Positions 1 to 7,778 of a stretch of 64,000 bases of DNA are shown here, piece after piece. Both the position numbers and the translations under genes were made by a program. Every line of letters begins with the position of its first letter. Position 1 is the first letter of the stretch. The notes beneath the pieces were generated by a model, which saw nothing but the letters and a program-made list of their open reading frames with translations, was not told where the DNA came from and did not search any database. The stretch is from Streptomyces sp. CG1 (lineage in GTDB: Bacteria > Actinomycetota > Actinomycetes > Streptomycetales > Streptomycetaceae), in assembly GCF_041080625.1 (NCBI RefSeq), contig NZ_CP163518.1:4340001-4404000 (forward strand). The letters run 5' to 3'.

Positions 1-348
1 GCAGACCACCACTTCGGCGCCGTACGCACGCAGCACGTTGATCTTGTCGGTGGAGACCTTGTCAGGGCAGACGAAGATGCACTTGTAGCCCTTCTGCTGG
101 GCGACGATCGCCAGCCCCACACCGGTGTTGCCACTGGTCGGCTCCACGATCGTGCCGCCCGGCTTCAGCTCCCCGCTCTGCTCGGCGGCCTCGATCATGC
201 GCAGGGCGATGCGGTCCTTCACGGAGCCGCCCGGGTTGAAGTACTCCACCTTGGCCAGGACGGTCGCCTGGATGCCCTTGGTCACGTTGTTGAGCCTCAC
301 CAGCGGGGTGTTGCCGACGAGGCTGATCATCGAGTCGTGGAATTGCAC
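1..348 (-). CDS. cbs: Cystathionine beta-synthase, N-terminal part (runs off the left edge)
   Basis: This is a PLP-dependent enzyme of the cysteine synthase/CBS fold, expected to condense serine and homocysteine to cystathionine in transsulfuration. Only about 116 residues lie in the window. The start is GTG at 348, preceded by GGAG about 8 nt upstream. Visible motifs are SLVGNTPLVRLN near the N-terminus, the PLP-lysine motif GGSVKDR (Lys about 44) and the substrate loop SGNTG about 30 residues later. The sequence reads like the CBS branch (GCIFVCPDK-type wording) rather than CysK, but the C-terminal CBS pair that would decide this is outside the window. It is divergent from the SGNH hydrolase gene, with a 159-bp shared upstream region. 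Confidence 0.88.
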   Translation of the reverse strand, partial: MQFHDSMISLVGNTPLVRLNNVTKGIQATVLAKVEYFNPGGSVKDRIALRMIEAAEQSGELKPGGTIVEPTSGNTGVGLAIVAQQKGYKCIFVCPDKVSTDKINVLRAYGAEVVVC

Positions 349-507
349 CGTTGTCTCCGGTTGCTGCAAAAGGGGTGGTCGTAGTGGTGTCGCCAGCCTA
401 AGGCCAGCGGTGTGGCGGAGGCGGCCGTTCACTCCCCGTTGAGATTGGCGTACGGGCCGTACGGGGCAAGGAGTGGATGTACGGCTACGAGGAGGTGGCG
501 GCGACGC

Positions 508-1563
508 ATGACGAGCATGTCGAGGGCGCGAGTGGCCCGGCGTATCGCGGCCGGAGCGGCGTACGGCGGTGGCGGGGTCGGGCTGATCGGGGCGGCCGCG
601 GTCGGCGTGCTGCTGGCGGAGGTACGGCTGGCCCGCCGCCATGTGGGCAACGGCAGCAGCGGCCGGGTCCCGGTGGCCGACGGGGTGTACGGATGGGGAT
701 CCCCTCGCTCGGGCAAGGCCGGGAGCGGGGGAGCGTACGGCGTCCCCGATGAACCGCCTCTCCGCCTGGCCATGCTCGGCGACTCGACGGCGGCCGGGCA
801 GGGCGTGCACCGGGTGGGACAGACACCGGGCGCTCTGCTGGCCTCGGGTCTGGCGGCGGTGGCGGAACGCCCCGTGGAACTGCGGAACGTCGCCCAGCCC
901 GGGGCCCAGTCCGACGCCCTGGACCGTCAGGTGGCCCTCATCCTCTCCGCGTCCTCACCCGTCCCCGACGTCTGCGTGATCATGATCGGCGCGAATGACG
1001 TGACACACCGGATGCCGCCGACCCGTTCGGTACGTCATCTGTCGGCGGCGGTACGACGGCTGCGCACGGCCGGCGCGGAGGTGGTGGTCGGCACCTGTCC
1101 CGACCTCGGCACGATCGAGCCGGTGCAGCAGCCGCTGCGCTGGCTGGCCCGGCGGGCCTCCCGGCAGCTGGCGGCCGCCCAGACGATCGGGGTCGTGGAG
1201 CAGGGCGGGCGCACGGTGTCGCTGGGCGACCTGCTGGGCCCCGAGTTCGAGGCGAACCCGCGGGAGCTGTTCGGCCCCGACAACTACCACCCCTCGGCGG
1301 AGGGCTACGCGACGGCGGCGATGGCCGTACTGCCGACGGTGTGCGCGACACTGGGCCTGTGGCCGGCGGAGGAGGAACGCCCCGACGTCTCCCGCCGCGA
1401 GGGCTTCCTGCCGGTCGCCCGCGCCGCAGCCGAGGCGGCCTCGGAGGCCGGCACGGAGGTCACAGCGGCGATGCCGACGGGGCCGCGGGGACCGTGGGCG
1501 CTGCTGAAGCGGAGGCGGCGGCGCCGGGTACCGGAGGCCGAGCCCGCACGCCCGTCGGTGTGA
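508..1563 (+). CDS. SGNH/GDSL-family hydrolase with N-terminal membrane anchor
   Basis: This 351-residue protein is probably an esterase or lipase acting outside the membrane. The ATG at 508 follows GAGGAGGTGG; an in-frame upstream start at 412 has no ribosome site. A hydrophobic Gly/Ala/Val stretch at about residues 15-35 looks like a signal anchor. The SGNH blocks are present: GDST (Asp92-Ser93 nucleophile), GAND (161-164) and DNYH (Asp258, His261). The last ~70 residues are Ala/Glu-rich and end in a basic RRRRR run. Codons for about residues 62-77 coincide with a copy of a palindromic repeat also found between genes at 4079-4124, so this Gly/Ser-rich stretch is probably an insertion. The substrate is unknown. 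Confidence 0.85.
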   Translation: MTSMSRARVARRIAAGAAYGGGGVGLIGAAAVGVLLAEVRLARRHVGNGSSGRVPVADGVYGWGSPRSGKAGSGGAYGVPDEPPLRLAMLGDSTAAGQGVHRVGQTPGALLASGLAAVAERPVELRNVAQPGAQSDALDRQVALILSASSPVPDVCVIMIGANDVTHRMPPTRSVRHLSAAVRRLRTAGAEVVVGTCPDLGTIEPVQQPLRWLARRASRQLAAAQTIGVVEQGGRTVSLGDLLGPEFEANPRELFGPDNYHPSAEGYATAAMAVLPTVCATLGLWPAEEERPDVSRREGFLPVARAAAEAASEAGTEVTAAMPTGPRGPWALLKRRRRRRVPEAEPARPSV

Positions 1564-1709
1564 CCTGCCTGGTACGGCGAGCCATGACCAAGCAAGCGCT
1601 TAGACAATTGCGGTCAGTGTCACACCGCAACACCAGTGACCTGATTCATACGGGCGGGTAACTTCCCAGACGGCCCTGCCCGAGAAAAACACTGTCCACT
1701 GGAGCCGTG

Positions 1710-2930
1710 ATGCCCGAAGCCGTCATCGTCTCGACCGCCCGCTCCCCCATCGGCCGCGCCGTCAAGGGCTCCCTCAAGGATCTCCGCCCCGACGACCTGA
1801 CCGCCACGATCATCCAGGCCGCGCTCGCCAAGATCCCCGAGCTGGACCCCCGGGACATCGACGACCTGATGCTCGGCTGTGGCCTCCCCGGCGGCGAGCA
1901 GGGCCACAACCTCGGCCGTATCGTCGCCGTACAGATGGGCATGGACCACCTGCCGGGCTGCACGATCACCCGTTACTGCTCCTCGTCCCTGCAGACCTCC
2001 CGCATGGCCCTGCACGCCATCAAGGCCGGCGAGGGCGACGTCTTCATCTCGGCCGGCGTCGAGACGGTCTCCCGTTTCATCAAGGGCAGCTCCGACGGCC
2101 TCCCGGACACGCACAACCCGCTCTTCGCCGAGGCCGAGGCGCGCACCGAGGCGGTCGCCCAGCAGGAGGGCACGACCTGGCACGACCCGCGCGAGGACGG
2201 CCTGCTGCCCGACCCTTACATCGCGATGGGCCAGACCGCCGAGAACCTGGCCCGCGCCAAGGGCATCACCCGCCAGGACATGGACGAGTTCGGGGTCCGC
2301 TCGCAGAACCTGGCCGAGCAGGCCATCAAGAACGGCTTCTGGGAGCGCGAGATCACCCCGGTGACCCTCCCGGACGGCACGGTCGTCAGCAAGGACGACG
2401 GCCCGCGCCCGGGCGTCACCCTGGAGGGCGTCTCGGGCCTGAAGCCGGTCTTCCGCCCCGACGGCCTGGTCACGGCCGGCAACTGCTGCCCGCTCAACGA
2501 CGGCGCCGCGGCGGTCGTCATCATGTCCGACACCAAGGCCCGCGAGCTGGGCCTCACCCCGCTCGCCCGCATCGTGTCGACCGGCGTCTCCGGCCTCTCC
2601 CCCGAGATCATGGGCCTCGGCCCGGTCGAGGCGAGCAAGCAGGCCCTGCGGCGGGCCGGCCTCACCATCGACGACATCGACCTGGTCGAGATCAACGAGG
2701 CCTTCGCCGCCCAGGTAATCCCCTCCTACCGGGACCTCGGCATCGACATCGACAGGCTGAACGTCAACGGCGGTGCCATCGCCGTCGGCCACCCCTTCGG
2801 CATGACCGGCGCCCGGATCACCGGCACGCTCATCAACTCCCTGCAGTGGCACGACAAGCAGTTCGGCCTGGAGACGATGTGCGTCGGCGGCGGCCAGGGC
2901 ATGGCGATGGTCATCGAGCGCCTCAGCTGA
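1710..2930 (+). CDS. Acetyl-CoA C-acyltransferase (thiolase)
   Basis: This 406-residue type II thiolase catalyses reversible thiolytic cleavage or condensation of acyl-CoA. It carries the nucleophilic Cys90 in YCSSSLQT, the His in GHPFGMTG (about 361) and the second catalytic Cys in CVGGGQGMA (about 391), so it should be active. The ATG at 1710 has GGAG 5-8 nt upstream; a GTG three bases earlier is an alternative. It stands alone, with its own hairpin terminator downstream. Whether it serves beta-oxidation (FadA-like) or biosynthetic acetoacetyl-CoA formation cannot be decided here. Family length (about 400) fits. Confidence 0.92.
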   Translation: MPEAVIVSTARSPIGRAVKGSLKDLRPDDLTATIIQAALAKIPELDPRDIDDLMLGCGLPGGEQGHNLGRIVAVQMGMDHLPGCTITRYCSSSLQTSRMALHAIKAGEGDVFISAGVETVSRFIKGSSDGLPDTHNPLFAEAEARTEAVAQQEGTTWHDPREDGLLPDPYIAMGQTAENLARAKGITRQDMDEFGVRSQNLAEQAIKNGFWEREITPVTLPDGTVVSKDDGPRPGVTLEGVSGLKPVFRPDGLVTAGNCCPLNDGAAAVVIMSDTKARELGLTPLARIVSTGVSGLSPEIMGLGPVEASKQALRRAGLTIDDIDLVEINEAFAAQVIPSYRDLGIDIDRLNVNGGAIAVGHPFGMTGARITGTLINSLQWHDKQFGLETMCVGGGQGMAMVIERLS

Positions 2931-2971
2931 CCCACCGTCCGTAGCGGGACGGGCACGTCCCGTCAGGAACC

Positions 2972-3010
2972 GGCCCGGAACCGAGGAATCCCCGAGGTTC
3001 CGGGCCTTTT
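2972..3010 (+). terminator. Rho-independent terminator after the thiolase gene
   Basis: The arms ggcccggaacc (2972-2982) and ggttccgggcc (2996-3006) pair perfectly over 11 bp and are followed by TTTT. Confidence 0.85.
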
Positions 3011-3213
3011 CGTGATCCAATCTCCCCCAGGATGTGACCTATCTCGCTCGCTGCACCCATCAGTGCAGGTCAGGGCAGGTCAGCACGGTGCGCAACAACA
3101 TCACGAGCTCAAAGTCCTGTCCGTTTCGTGACGTTACGCACTGACAGCTGCTTAGTCCACCCTTCAAGCTGATGTAGGAAGTCGGGGGTCGACTTTGAAC
3201 CGGGAGTACGTCA

Positions 3214-4014
3214 GTGAGCGCCATGCCGATCGCCCTGCTGCTCACCACGGTCGCCACCGGCGCCGTGGGCGTCGCCGTCCTGCGCACTGTTCTGAGGCTG
3301 CGCCGCCAGCTGACGGATCTCCAGCAGCAGCTCGCCGACAGCCAGGCAGCCACCACTCGTGCCCTGCTGCCGAGCGCCCGCACTCACGCCGACGCCGACC
3401 AGATACGCGCGGCCGTGGCCGAGGCGCTCGCCGAGGAGCGGGAGCGGGAGCTGGCCGAGGCGCGTGCCTTCTGGGCGGCGCAGGAGTCCCGTGACGTCTC
3501 CGACTCCCCGTCCCTGCTGGGCCTGCCCGAGGCCGACCTGTTCCTGCCCCGGCAGAGCGACTTCGTCGGTCTGGAGCCGGTGTCCGAGCCGACCGCCGAC
3601 ACCGACGAGTTCGCCGGGGGTACCCCCTTGGGAGGAGAGTCCCCGGAACTGGCCGCGGCCCGCCGCCGCCACCCCTCGCACCCCGACTTCGTCCCGGTGC
3701 AGTCCCCGGCGGTGAACGACCACGAGCGCACGGTGACCACGCTGGAACAGCTGGCCGCCGACCACATCGAACTCTCCGACGTCCGTCCGGGCCCGCTCGG
3801 CACCCTCGACGTCTATGTCTTCGCCGACGGCACCACCCTGTGTATGACCCCGGGCCACCGCGAGACCGCCGAACGCCTGGCAACAGCCGTGGAAGCGGGC
3901 GAGGCCCCCTACCTCCTGGGCGGCTCCGGCATCTCCGGCGCCTACACCCTGACCTTCGCGTGCGGCGAGGACATGGTCTACATCCTGGCCGACAGGGTCA
4001 TAGCGTCACTTTGA
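3214..4014 (+). CDS. Membrane-anchored protein with coiled coil, unknown function
   Basis: The function is not recognised. The 266-residue product starts at GTG 3214, with GGGA 9-12 nt upstream; an ATG at 3223 is also possible. Residues ~4-24 form a transmembrane helix, followed by a short coiled coil (RRQLTDLQQQLADSQ) and a charged Glu/Arg helix. The C-terminal ~100 residues form a compact domain with alternating beta-like segments (LGTLDVYVFADGT, AYTLTFACGEDMVYI). The segment around residues 134-146 (GGTPLGGESPE) is encoded by a small inverted repeat (3616-3650) resembling dispersed Streptomyces repeats. The gene is monocistronic. It looks like a conserved Streptomyces hypothetical protein. 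Confidence 0.75.
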   Translation: MSAMPIALLLTTVATGAVGVAVLRTVLRLRRQLTDLQQQLADSQAATTRALLPSARTHADADQIRAAVAEALAEERERELAEARAFWAAQESRDVSDSPSLLGLPEADLFLPRQSDFVGLEPVSEPTADTDEFAGGTPLGGESPELAAARRRHPSHPDFVPVQSPAVNDHERTVTTLEQLAADHIELSDVRPGPLGTLDVYVFADGTTLCMTPGHRETAERLATAVEAGEAPYLLGGSGISGAYTLTFACGEDMVYILADRVIASL

Positions 4015-4020
4015 CACACG

Positions 4021-4140
4021 GGTGAGGGGCAGCGCCCCGAAGGGGCGCGGGGCTGTGTCCGGTATGCGGCTCCGCCGCGATGGGGGTCCCCCCGCTCGAG
4101 CGCAGTCGAGAGTGGGGGAGGGACCAGCCACGACGAACCC
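4021..4140. repeat. Dispersed Streptomyces-type intergenic repeat
   Basis: Between convergent genes lies a run of short palindromes: cagcgccccgaaggggcgcgg, then gcggctccgccgc, then an inverted repeat at 4079-4124 (ggtccccccgctcgag...gtgggggagggacc), ending in gaccagccacgacgaaccc. From memory this wording recurs between genes across Streptomyces genomes. It may double as a terminator for the gene ending at 4014. A related copy lies inside the coding sequence at 692-738. Confidence 0.6.
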
Positions 4141-4158
4141 GTCAGTCGCGCACCGGCC

Positions 4159-4470
4159 TCAGACCCCCGCCCTCTGACGCGCCTCATCGACCACCCTCAC
4201 CGCTTCAGCGACTTCGTCATCACTCCGCAGCACCACCGCCAAGTCATGCGCGGCAACCAGAAGCTGGTCAGCCGCCGCGAACATCCCCGCATCCGGCATC
4301 TCCCGAGGCTCGGCATCGGGCTCCTCCAGCAACTGGGCCCGCCGGGAAAGTTCCCTCGCCACAGCCAAGGCCTCACCGGCGGCGCCTCGTTGCAGCCGAC
4401 TCTGCGGAGCAGCCCGCAACCGGTCGGCAAAGTGATCCACTGCTTGGGTCAAGGGCGTCGTATCAACCAC
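4159..4470 (-). CDS. Small hypothetical protein, helical
   Basis: This open frame encodes about 103 residues from GTG 4470. It is rich in Ala, Glu, Arg and Leu and predicted largely helical (VDHFADRLRAAPQ, LAVARELSRRAQLL, AADQLLVAAHDLAVVL), without signal peptide, membrane helix or cysteine. No good Shine-Dalgarno site precedes the chosen start, so the start is uncertain. It is divergent from the DUF4287 gene, with about 100 bp between them. I do not recognise the family; it could belong to a small Streptomyces-specific group of helical proteins. Confidence 0.5.
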   Translation of the reverse strand: MVDTTPLTQAVDHFADRLRAAPQSRLQRGAAGEALAVARELSRRAQLLEEPDAEPREMPDAGMFAAADQLLVAAHDLAVVLRSDDEVAEAVRVVDEARQRAGV

Positions 4471-4569
4471 GCGCCGAGCGTAACGTGCCGCACTGTTGCC
4501 AATACGCGAACGCTCAGGCACGGTGACGTGAAGGACCGGCTTACATCCCCTTTGCGTTCGGAGGCGCCG

Positions 4570-4800
4570 ATGTCCCAACTCTTCTCCGAGGAGACCCACC
4601 GCAATCTGCTCGCCCGCATCCCGCACTGCACCGGTCGTGAAGTCTCCGACTGGCTGCGCACCGTAGAAGAAGGCCCCGCCCTGTTCCGCTTCGAGGAGAA
4701 GGTCAGCTGGCTCCGGCACGAGTACGACCTCGCGTACGGCCACGCGAAGGCGATCGTCCATGAGTACGACCTGAGGAGGGCAGCCCGCAAGCTGCTCTAG
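4570..4800 (+). CDS. DUF4287-type small protein
   Basis: This is a 76-residue cytosolic protein. Its layout (a Thr-Gly segment followed by a WL..V....LFRFEEKVSWLRHEYDLAYGHAKAIVHEYDL helix) matches what I know of the DUF4287 family, in which a helical domain is followed by the phrase ygHakalv. The start at ATG 4570 is firm because GGAGG lies at 4560-4564. A strong hairpin terminator follows seven bases after the stop, so it is monocistronic. The biochemical role is unknown. Confidence 0.75.
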   Translation: MSQLFSEETHRNLLARIPHCTGREVSDWLRTVEEGPALFRFEEKVSWLRHEYDLAYGHAKAIVHEYDLRRAARKLL

Positions 4801-4806
4801 ACGGCG

Positions 4807-4840
4807 AAGGGCCCCGGGTCGGAAACCCGGGGCCCTTCTC
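4807..4840. terminator. Hairpin terminator between convergent genes
   Basis: The arms aagggccccggg (4807-4818) and cccggggccctt (4826-4837) pair perfectly over 12 bp, with a 7-nt loop. It can serve both the gene ending at 4800 and the minus-strand gene ending at 4865. Confidence 0.85.
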
Positions 4841-4864
4841 GTCGTCCTGCGACCGGCGCGTGCG

Positions 4865-5725
4865 CTAGTCGTTGTTGGTGAAGATCGCCACCAGCCGCAG
4901 CATCTCCACGTAGATCCACACCAGGGTCATGGTGAGGCCGAACGCGGCCAGCCAGGACTCGTTGCGCGGGGCGCCGTAGGCGATGCCGTCCTCGATCTGC
5001 TTGAAGTCGAGGGTCAGGAAGAACGCGCCGAGCAGGATCGCGACGATGCCGACGAGCGCGCCGAGCGGGCCGAAGCTGCGCAGACCGCCGTTCTCGGCGA
5101 CGCCGAACGCGACCAGCAGCAGATTGACCGCCATGACCACCATGAACGCCATGGCGATGGCGATACCGATGCGGGCGTAGCGGGCGGTGACGCGGATCCA
5201 GCCGGCCTTGTAGACCAGCAGGGTGGCGGCCGAGACCGCCATGGTGCCGAGCACCGCCTGGAAGGGGGCGCCGCTCCAGCGACTGTTGTACATCTCGCTG
5301 ATGACGCCGAGGAAGACGCCTTCGAAGGCGGCGTACCCGAGGATGAGCGCGGGCGACGGGGTGCGCTTGAAGCTCTGGATCATCGCCAGGACGAACGCGA
5401 CGATCGCGGAGCCGACGGCCAGGCCGTAGCTGGTCGTCGAGACCGGCAGCAGCGCCCAGGCGAGGACGGCGCCGACGGCGACGGTGCCGAGCGTGATGGC
5501 CGAGCGGACGACGACGTCGTCCATGGTCATCCGGTCGGTGGTGACCGGAGCCTGCGGCGGGGCGCCGTACTGGACGTCGCCCTGCGCGTACGGGTTCTGG
5601 GCGTAGGGGTTCTGCGCGTACGGGTTGCCCTGTGCGTACCCGGCCTGCGGTGCGGTGTTGAAGCCGGCGTAGCCGTTGTCGCGGCTGAACCCCCGTCGCG
5701 AGAAGACCGGGTTACTACTCCTCAT
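4865..5725 (-). CDS. Bax inhibitor-1/YccA family membrane protein
   Basis: This 286-residue integral membrane protein starts at ATG 5725 right after GGAGGAGTGAA. The first ~80 residues are polar and carry tandem NPYAQ repeats (NPYAQ three times, then related YAQG units). After that come seven hydrophobic segments ending in LTMTLVWIYVEMLRLVAIF, the layout of the bacterial BI-1-like (UPF0005/YccA) family. Characterised relatives act as pH-sensitive calcium leak channels or interact with the FtsH protease; the role in Streptomyces is not known. It is monocistronic. Confidence 0.85.
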   Translation of the reverse strand: MRSSNPVFSRRGFSRDNGYAGFNTAPQAGYAQGNPYAQNPYAQNPYAQGDVQYGAPPQAPVTTDRMTMDDVVVRSAITLGTVAVGAVLAWALLPVSTTSYGLAVGSAIVAFVLAMIQSFKRTPSPALILGYAAFEGVFLGVISEMYNSRWSGAPFQAVLGTMAVSAATLLVYKAGWIRVTARYARIGIAIAMAFMVVMAVNLLLVAFGVAENGGLRSFGPLGALVGIVAILLGAFFLTLDFKQIEDGIAYGAPRNESWLAAFGLTMTLVWIYVEMLRLVAIFTNND

Positions 5726-5911
5726 TTCACTCCTCCATGGCTTCCGTGCGCAGCCTTGGCTCAAGAGTAATGGATTGGCAAAGGACCGACCATGATACTT
5801 GAGGAGGATCTTTCCCCTGCCGTGCTCCCCAACACGCTACGCGTACCGGCGATTCCCGGCCAAGGATGATCGCGTTCCATGACGAACCTGCTACGCGACC
5901 GAGACCTTGCG

Positions 5912-7084
5912 CTACCCCAGCGGAAACCCGGTGTACGCCTCGGCCAGTTCCGTCTCGGCCGCGCGGGAGGAGGCGATCCGTTCCAGCCGGGCCCGCTGGA
6001 GGCGGGCGTCGAAGGGCGTACCGTCCGGGGCCGGATGGAGCATCGTCGTCATGTCGTAGGAGAACCGCTCGGCCTGCCAGACGCGGCGCAGGCAGGTCGC
6101 GGAGTAGGAGTCGAGGAGCTCAGGGGAGCCGGTGTCCCTCTCGTGGACGAGCGCGCGGGCGAGGGTGACGACGTCCCCCACGGCGAGGTTCAGTCCCTTG
6201 GCCCCGGTCGGCGGGACGATGTGGGCGGCGTCGCCGGCGAGGAGGAGGCGGCCGTGACGCATCGGCTCGTGGACGAAGGACCGCATGGGCGTGACCGACT
6301 TGTGGGTGATGGGGCCGCGCTCCAGCCGCCAGTCGTCGGTCTCGAGGCGCCGCTCCAGTTCCGACCAGATCGCGTCGTCGGTCCATTCGTCGGCGTCCGT
6401 GCCGGCGGGCACCTGGAGATAGAGGCGGGAGACGGACGGGGAGCGCATGGACAGCAGGGCGAAGCCGCGCTCGTGGCGGGCGTAGACGAGTTCGTCGTGC
6501 GAGGGCGCGACATCGGCGAGGATGCCGAGCCAGGCGTAGGGGTACGTCCGCTCGAACACGCGGGAGACACCGGCCGGGAAGGCCCCCCGGGCCACGCCCC
6601 AGAAGCCGTCGCAGCCGACGGCGTAGTCGCATTCCAGCACGTCCTCGCGGCCCTGGTGCCGGAACGGGAGGCGCGGCCGGTCGCCGTCCGCGCCCTCGAC
6701 CGCCAGCACCTCCGCCTCGAACAGCAGCGGTCCGCCCTCCTTCAGCTGAAGGGCGATCAGGTCCTTGCAGACCTCGGTCTGGGCGTACACCGTCACCGAC
6801 CGCCCGCCGGTCAGACCGGGGAAGTCGACGCGGTGACGGCGGCGGTCGAAGCGCAGCTCGATACCGTCGTGCCGCAGTCCCTCCCGGTCCATCCGCTCCC
6901 CGGCGCCGACTTCGCGCAGCACGTCCACCGTGCCCTGCTCCAGGATCCCGGCGCGCTGGCGGTGCTCGACGTAGGCGCGGTCGCGGCTCTCCAGGACGAC
7001 CGAGTCGATGCCGGCGCGGTGCAGCAACCGCGCGAGCAGCAGTCCGGCCGGTCCCGCTCCGATGATCCCGACGGTGGTGCGCAT
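5912..7084 (-). CDS. pobA: 4-Hydroxybenzoate 3-monooxygenase (FAD-dependent)
   Basis: This 390-residue flavoprotein hydroxylates 4-hydroxybenzoate to protocatechuate using NAD(P)H and O2, feeding the beta-ketoadipate pathway. The N-terminal Rossmann motif GAGPAG (9-14), the mid-protein CDGFWGVAR (DG motif) and the ribityl-binding LLLAGDAAHIVPPTGAKGLN are all present. The segments RQRAGILEQGTVDVLREVG and RSVTVYAQTEV are typical of PobA rather than of phenol or salicylate hydroxylases. ATG 7084 has GGGAAGGGACAG upstream. No regulator gene is adjacent, but palindromes at 7134-7166 could be its operator. It lies directly downstream of bldA on the same strand. Confidence 0.9.
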   Translation of the reverse strand: MRTTVGIIGAGPAGLLLARLLHRAGIDSVVLESRDRAYVEHRQRAGILEQGTVDVLREVGAGERMDREGLRHDGIELRFDRRRHRVDFPGLTGGRSVTVYAQTEVCKDLIALQLKEGGPLLFEAEVLAVEGADGDRPRLPFRHQGREDVLECDYAVGCDGFWGVARGAFPAGVSRVFERTYPYAWLGILADVAPSHDELVYARHERGFALLSMRSPSVSRLYLQVPAGTDADEWTDDAIWSELERRLETDDWRLERGPITHKSVTPMRSFVHEPMRHGRLLLAGDAAHIVPPTGAKGLNLAVGDVVTLARALVHERDTGSPELLDSYSATCLRRVWQAERFSYDMTTMLHPAPDGTPFDARLQRARLERIASSRAAETELAEAYTGFPLG

Positions 7085-7133
7085 CGGCTCTGTCCCTTCC
7101 CGAGGCGTCGCTGCCTCAGACTGAGATTCCGAG

Positions 7134-7166
7134 ATTTCACTGTTCGTCTGGTGAAATTTTCTTCAC
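7134..7166. promoter_or_regulatory. Overlapping palindromes upstream of pobA (candidate operator)
   Basis: ATTTCAC (7134-7140) and GTGAAAT (7151-7157) are exact inverted repeats spaced by 10 nt. A second palindrome, GTGAA-N6-TTCAC, shares the right arm (7151-7166). They lie 50-80 bp upstream of the pobA start, where an IclR-type PobR activator or another regulator could bind. The regulator identity is inference. Confidence 0.45.
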
Positions 7167-7236
7167 TCAGAGGTGGGCCGAGTCTGCGCCGAGGGGCATC
7201 CGATGTCAATGGGCAGGACTGCGGCCAAGGCGCGGT

Positions 7237-7323
7237 TGGTGCCCGGAGCCGGACTTGAACCGGCACGCCCGCGAAGGGGCAGCGAGGTTTAAGCTCGCCG
7301 TGTCTGCATTCCACCATCCGGGC
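7237..7323 (-). tRNA. bldA: tRNA-Leu(UAA), the bldA tRNA that reads UUA
   Basis: The minus strand reads GCCCGGA at the 5' end (7323) and TCCGGGC-A-CCA at the 3' end, giving a perfect 7-bp acceptor stem with the CCA encoded. The anticodon arm is GCGAG-CTTAAAC-CTCGC, so the anticodon is TAA. A long variable arm (TGCCCCTTCGCGGGC) and the T-arm GCCGG-TTCAAGT-CCGGC make it a class II leucine tRNA. In Streptomyces this is the only tRNA that efficiently decodes the rare UUA codon. Loss of bldA blocks aerial growth and many antibiotics. A candidate -10 (TAGGCT, 7351-7356 complement) lies just upstream. Confidence 0.97.
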
Positions 7324-7778
7324 AGGCCATGGGCTCCGCTTCGAGGTTCGAGCCTATCGGGACGCATCCCCCGAACAGCGGAAGGGTGGACCGATGTTGT
7401 CTTATTTTATTGACGTCTGAGGGTGCATCAGCCCAAGGTGAGGGTGCATCAGCCCATGGAACGGGCCATCCGCACTTGCCAACAGCGTGCAGCGACGTGG
7501 GTACGCCCGTACGTGGAATGACGGAATTTCACCGTCCGAACGAGGGCGTACCACCCGTTCTGGACGCCGTTCGACACCGATTCGACCATGACGTTCACCG
7601 TGCCGTTCCCCGTGCCGTTCTCAGGGACGGACGTCCTCCCCAGGTATGACACGGTGCCCGCTCGTCCGACCCGAGTCGCCCCCAGGAACCGGAACAGCGA
7701 CTGACTACACGGCGTCCTGGCGCCGGGACGATGGATCCGTCCCCATGGAACACGTCGTCCCGACAGGAGCACCGTCCC
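7324..7778. other. Divergent intergenic region between bldA and the ABC transporter
   Basis: This 455-bp gap has no convincing gene. It holds the presumed bldA promoter on the minus strand, an AT-rich patch (gttgtcttattttattgacg, 7397-7416), two direct repeats at 7418-7456, and a doubled ccgtgccgttc motif near 7598-7620. The ABC gene's ribosome site AGGAG is at 7765-7769. Confidence 0.6.
7418..7456. repeat. Two direct copies of an 18-bp motif
   Basis: tgagggtgcatcagccca occurs at 7418-7435 and again, identically, at 7439-7456 with a 21-bp period (two helical turns). That arrangement is typical of a regulator-binding site. It lies about 95 bp upstream of bldA and about 325 bp upstream of the ABC operon. 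Confidence 0.8.

Noticed and set aside
5879..7258. Plus-strand frame opposite pobA extending over bldA
   Set aside because: It overlaps a certain enzyme gene and a tRNA; composition is a shadow.
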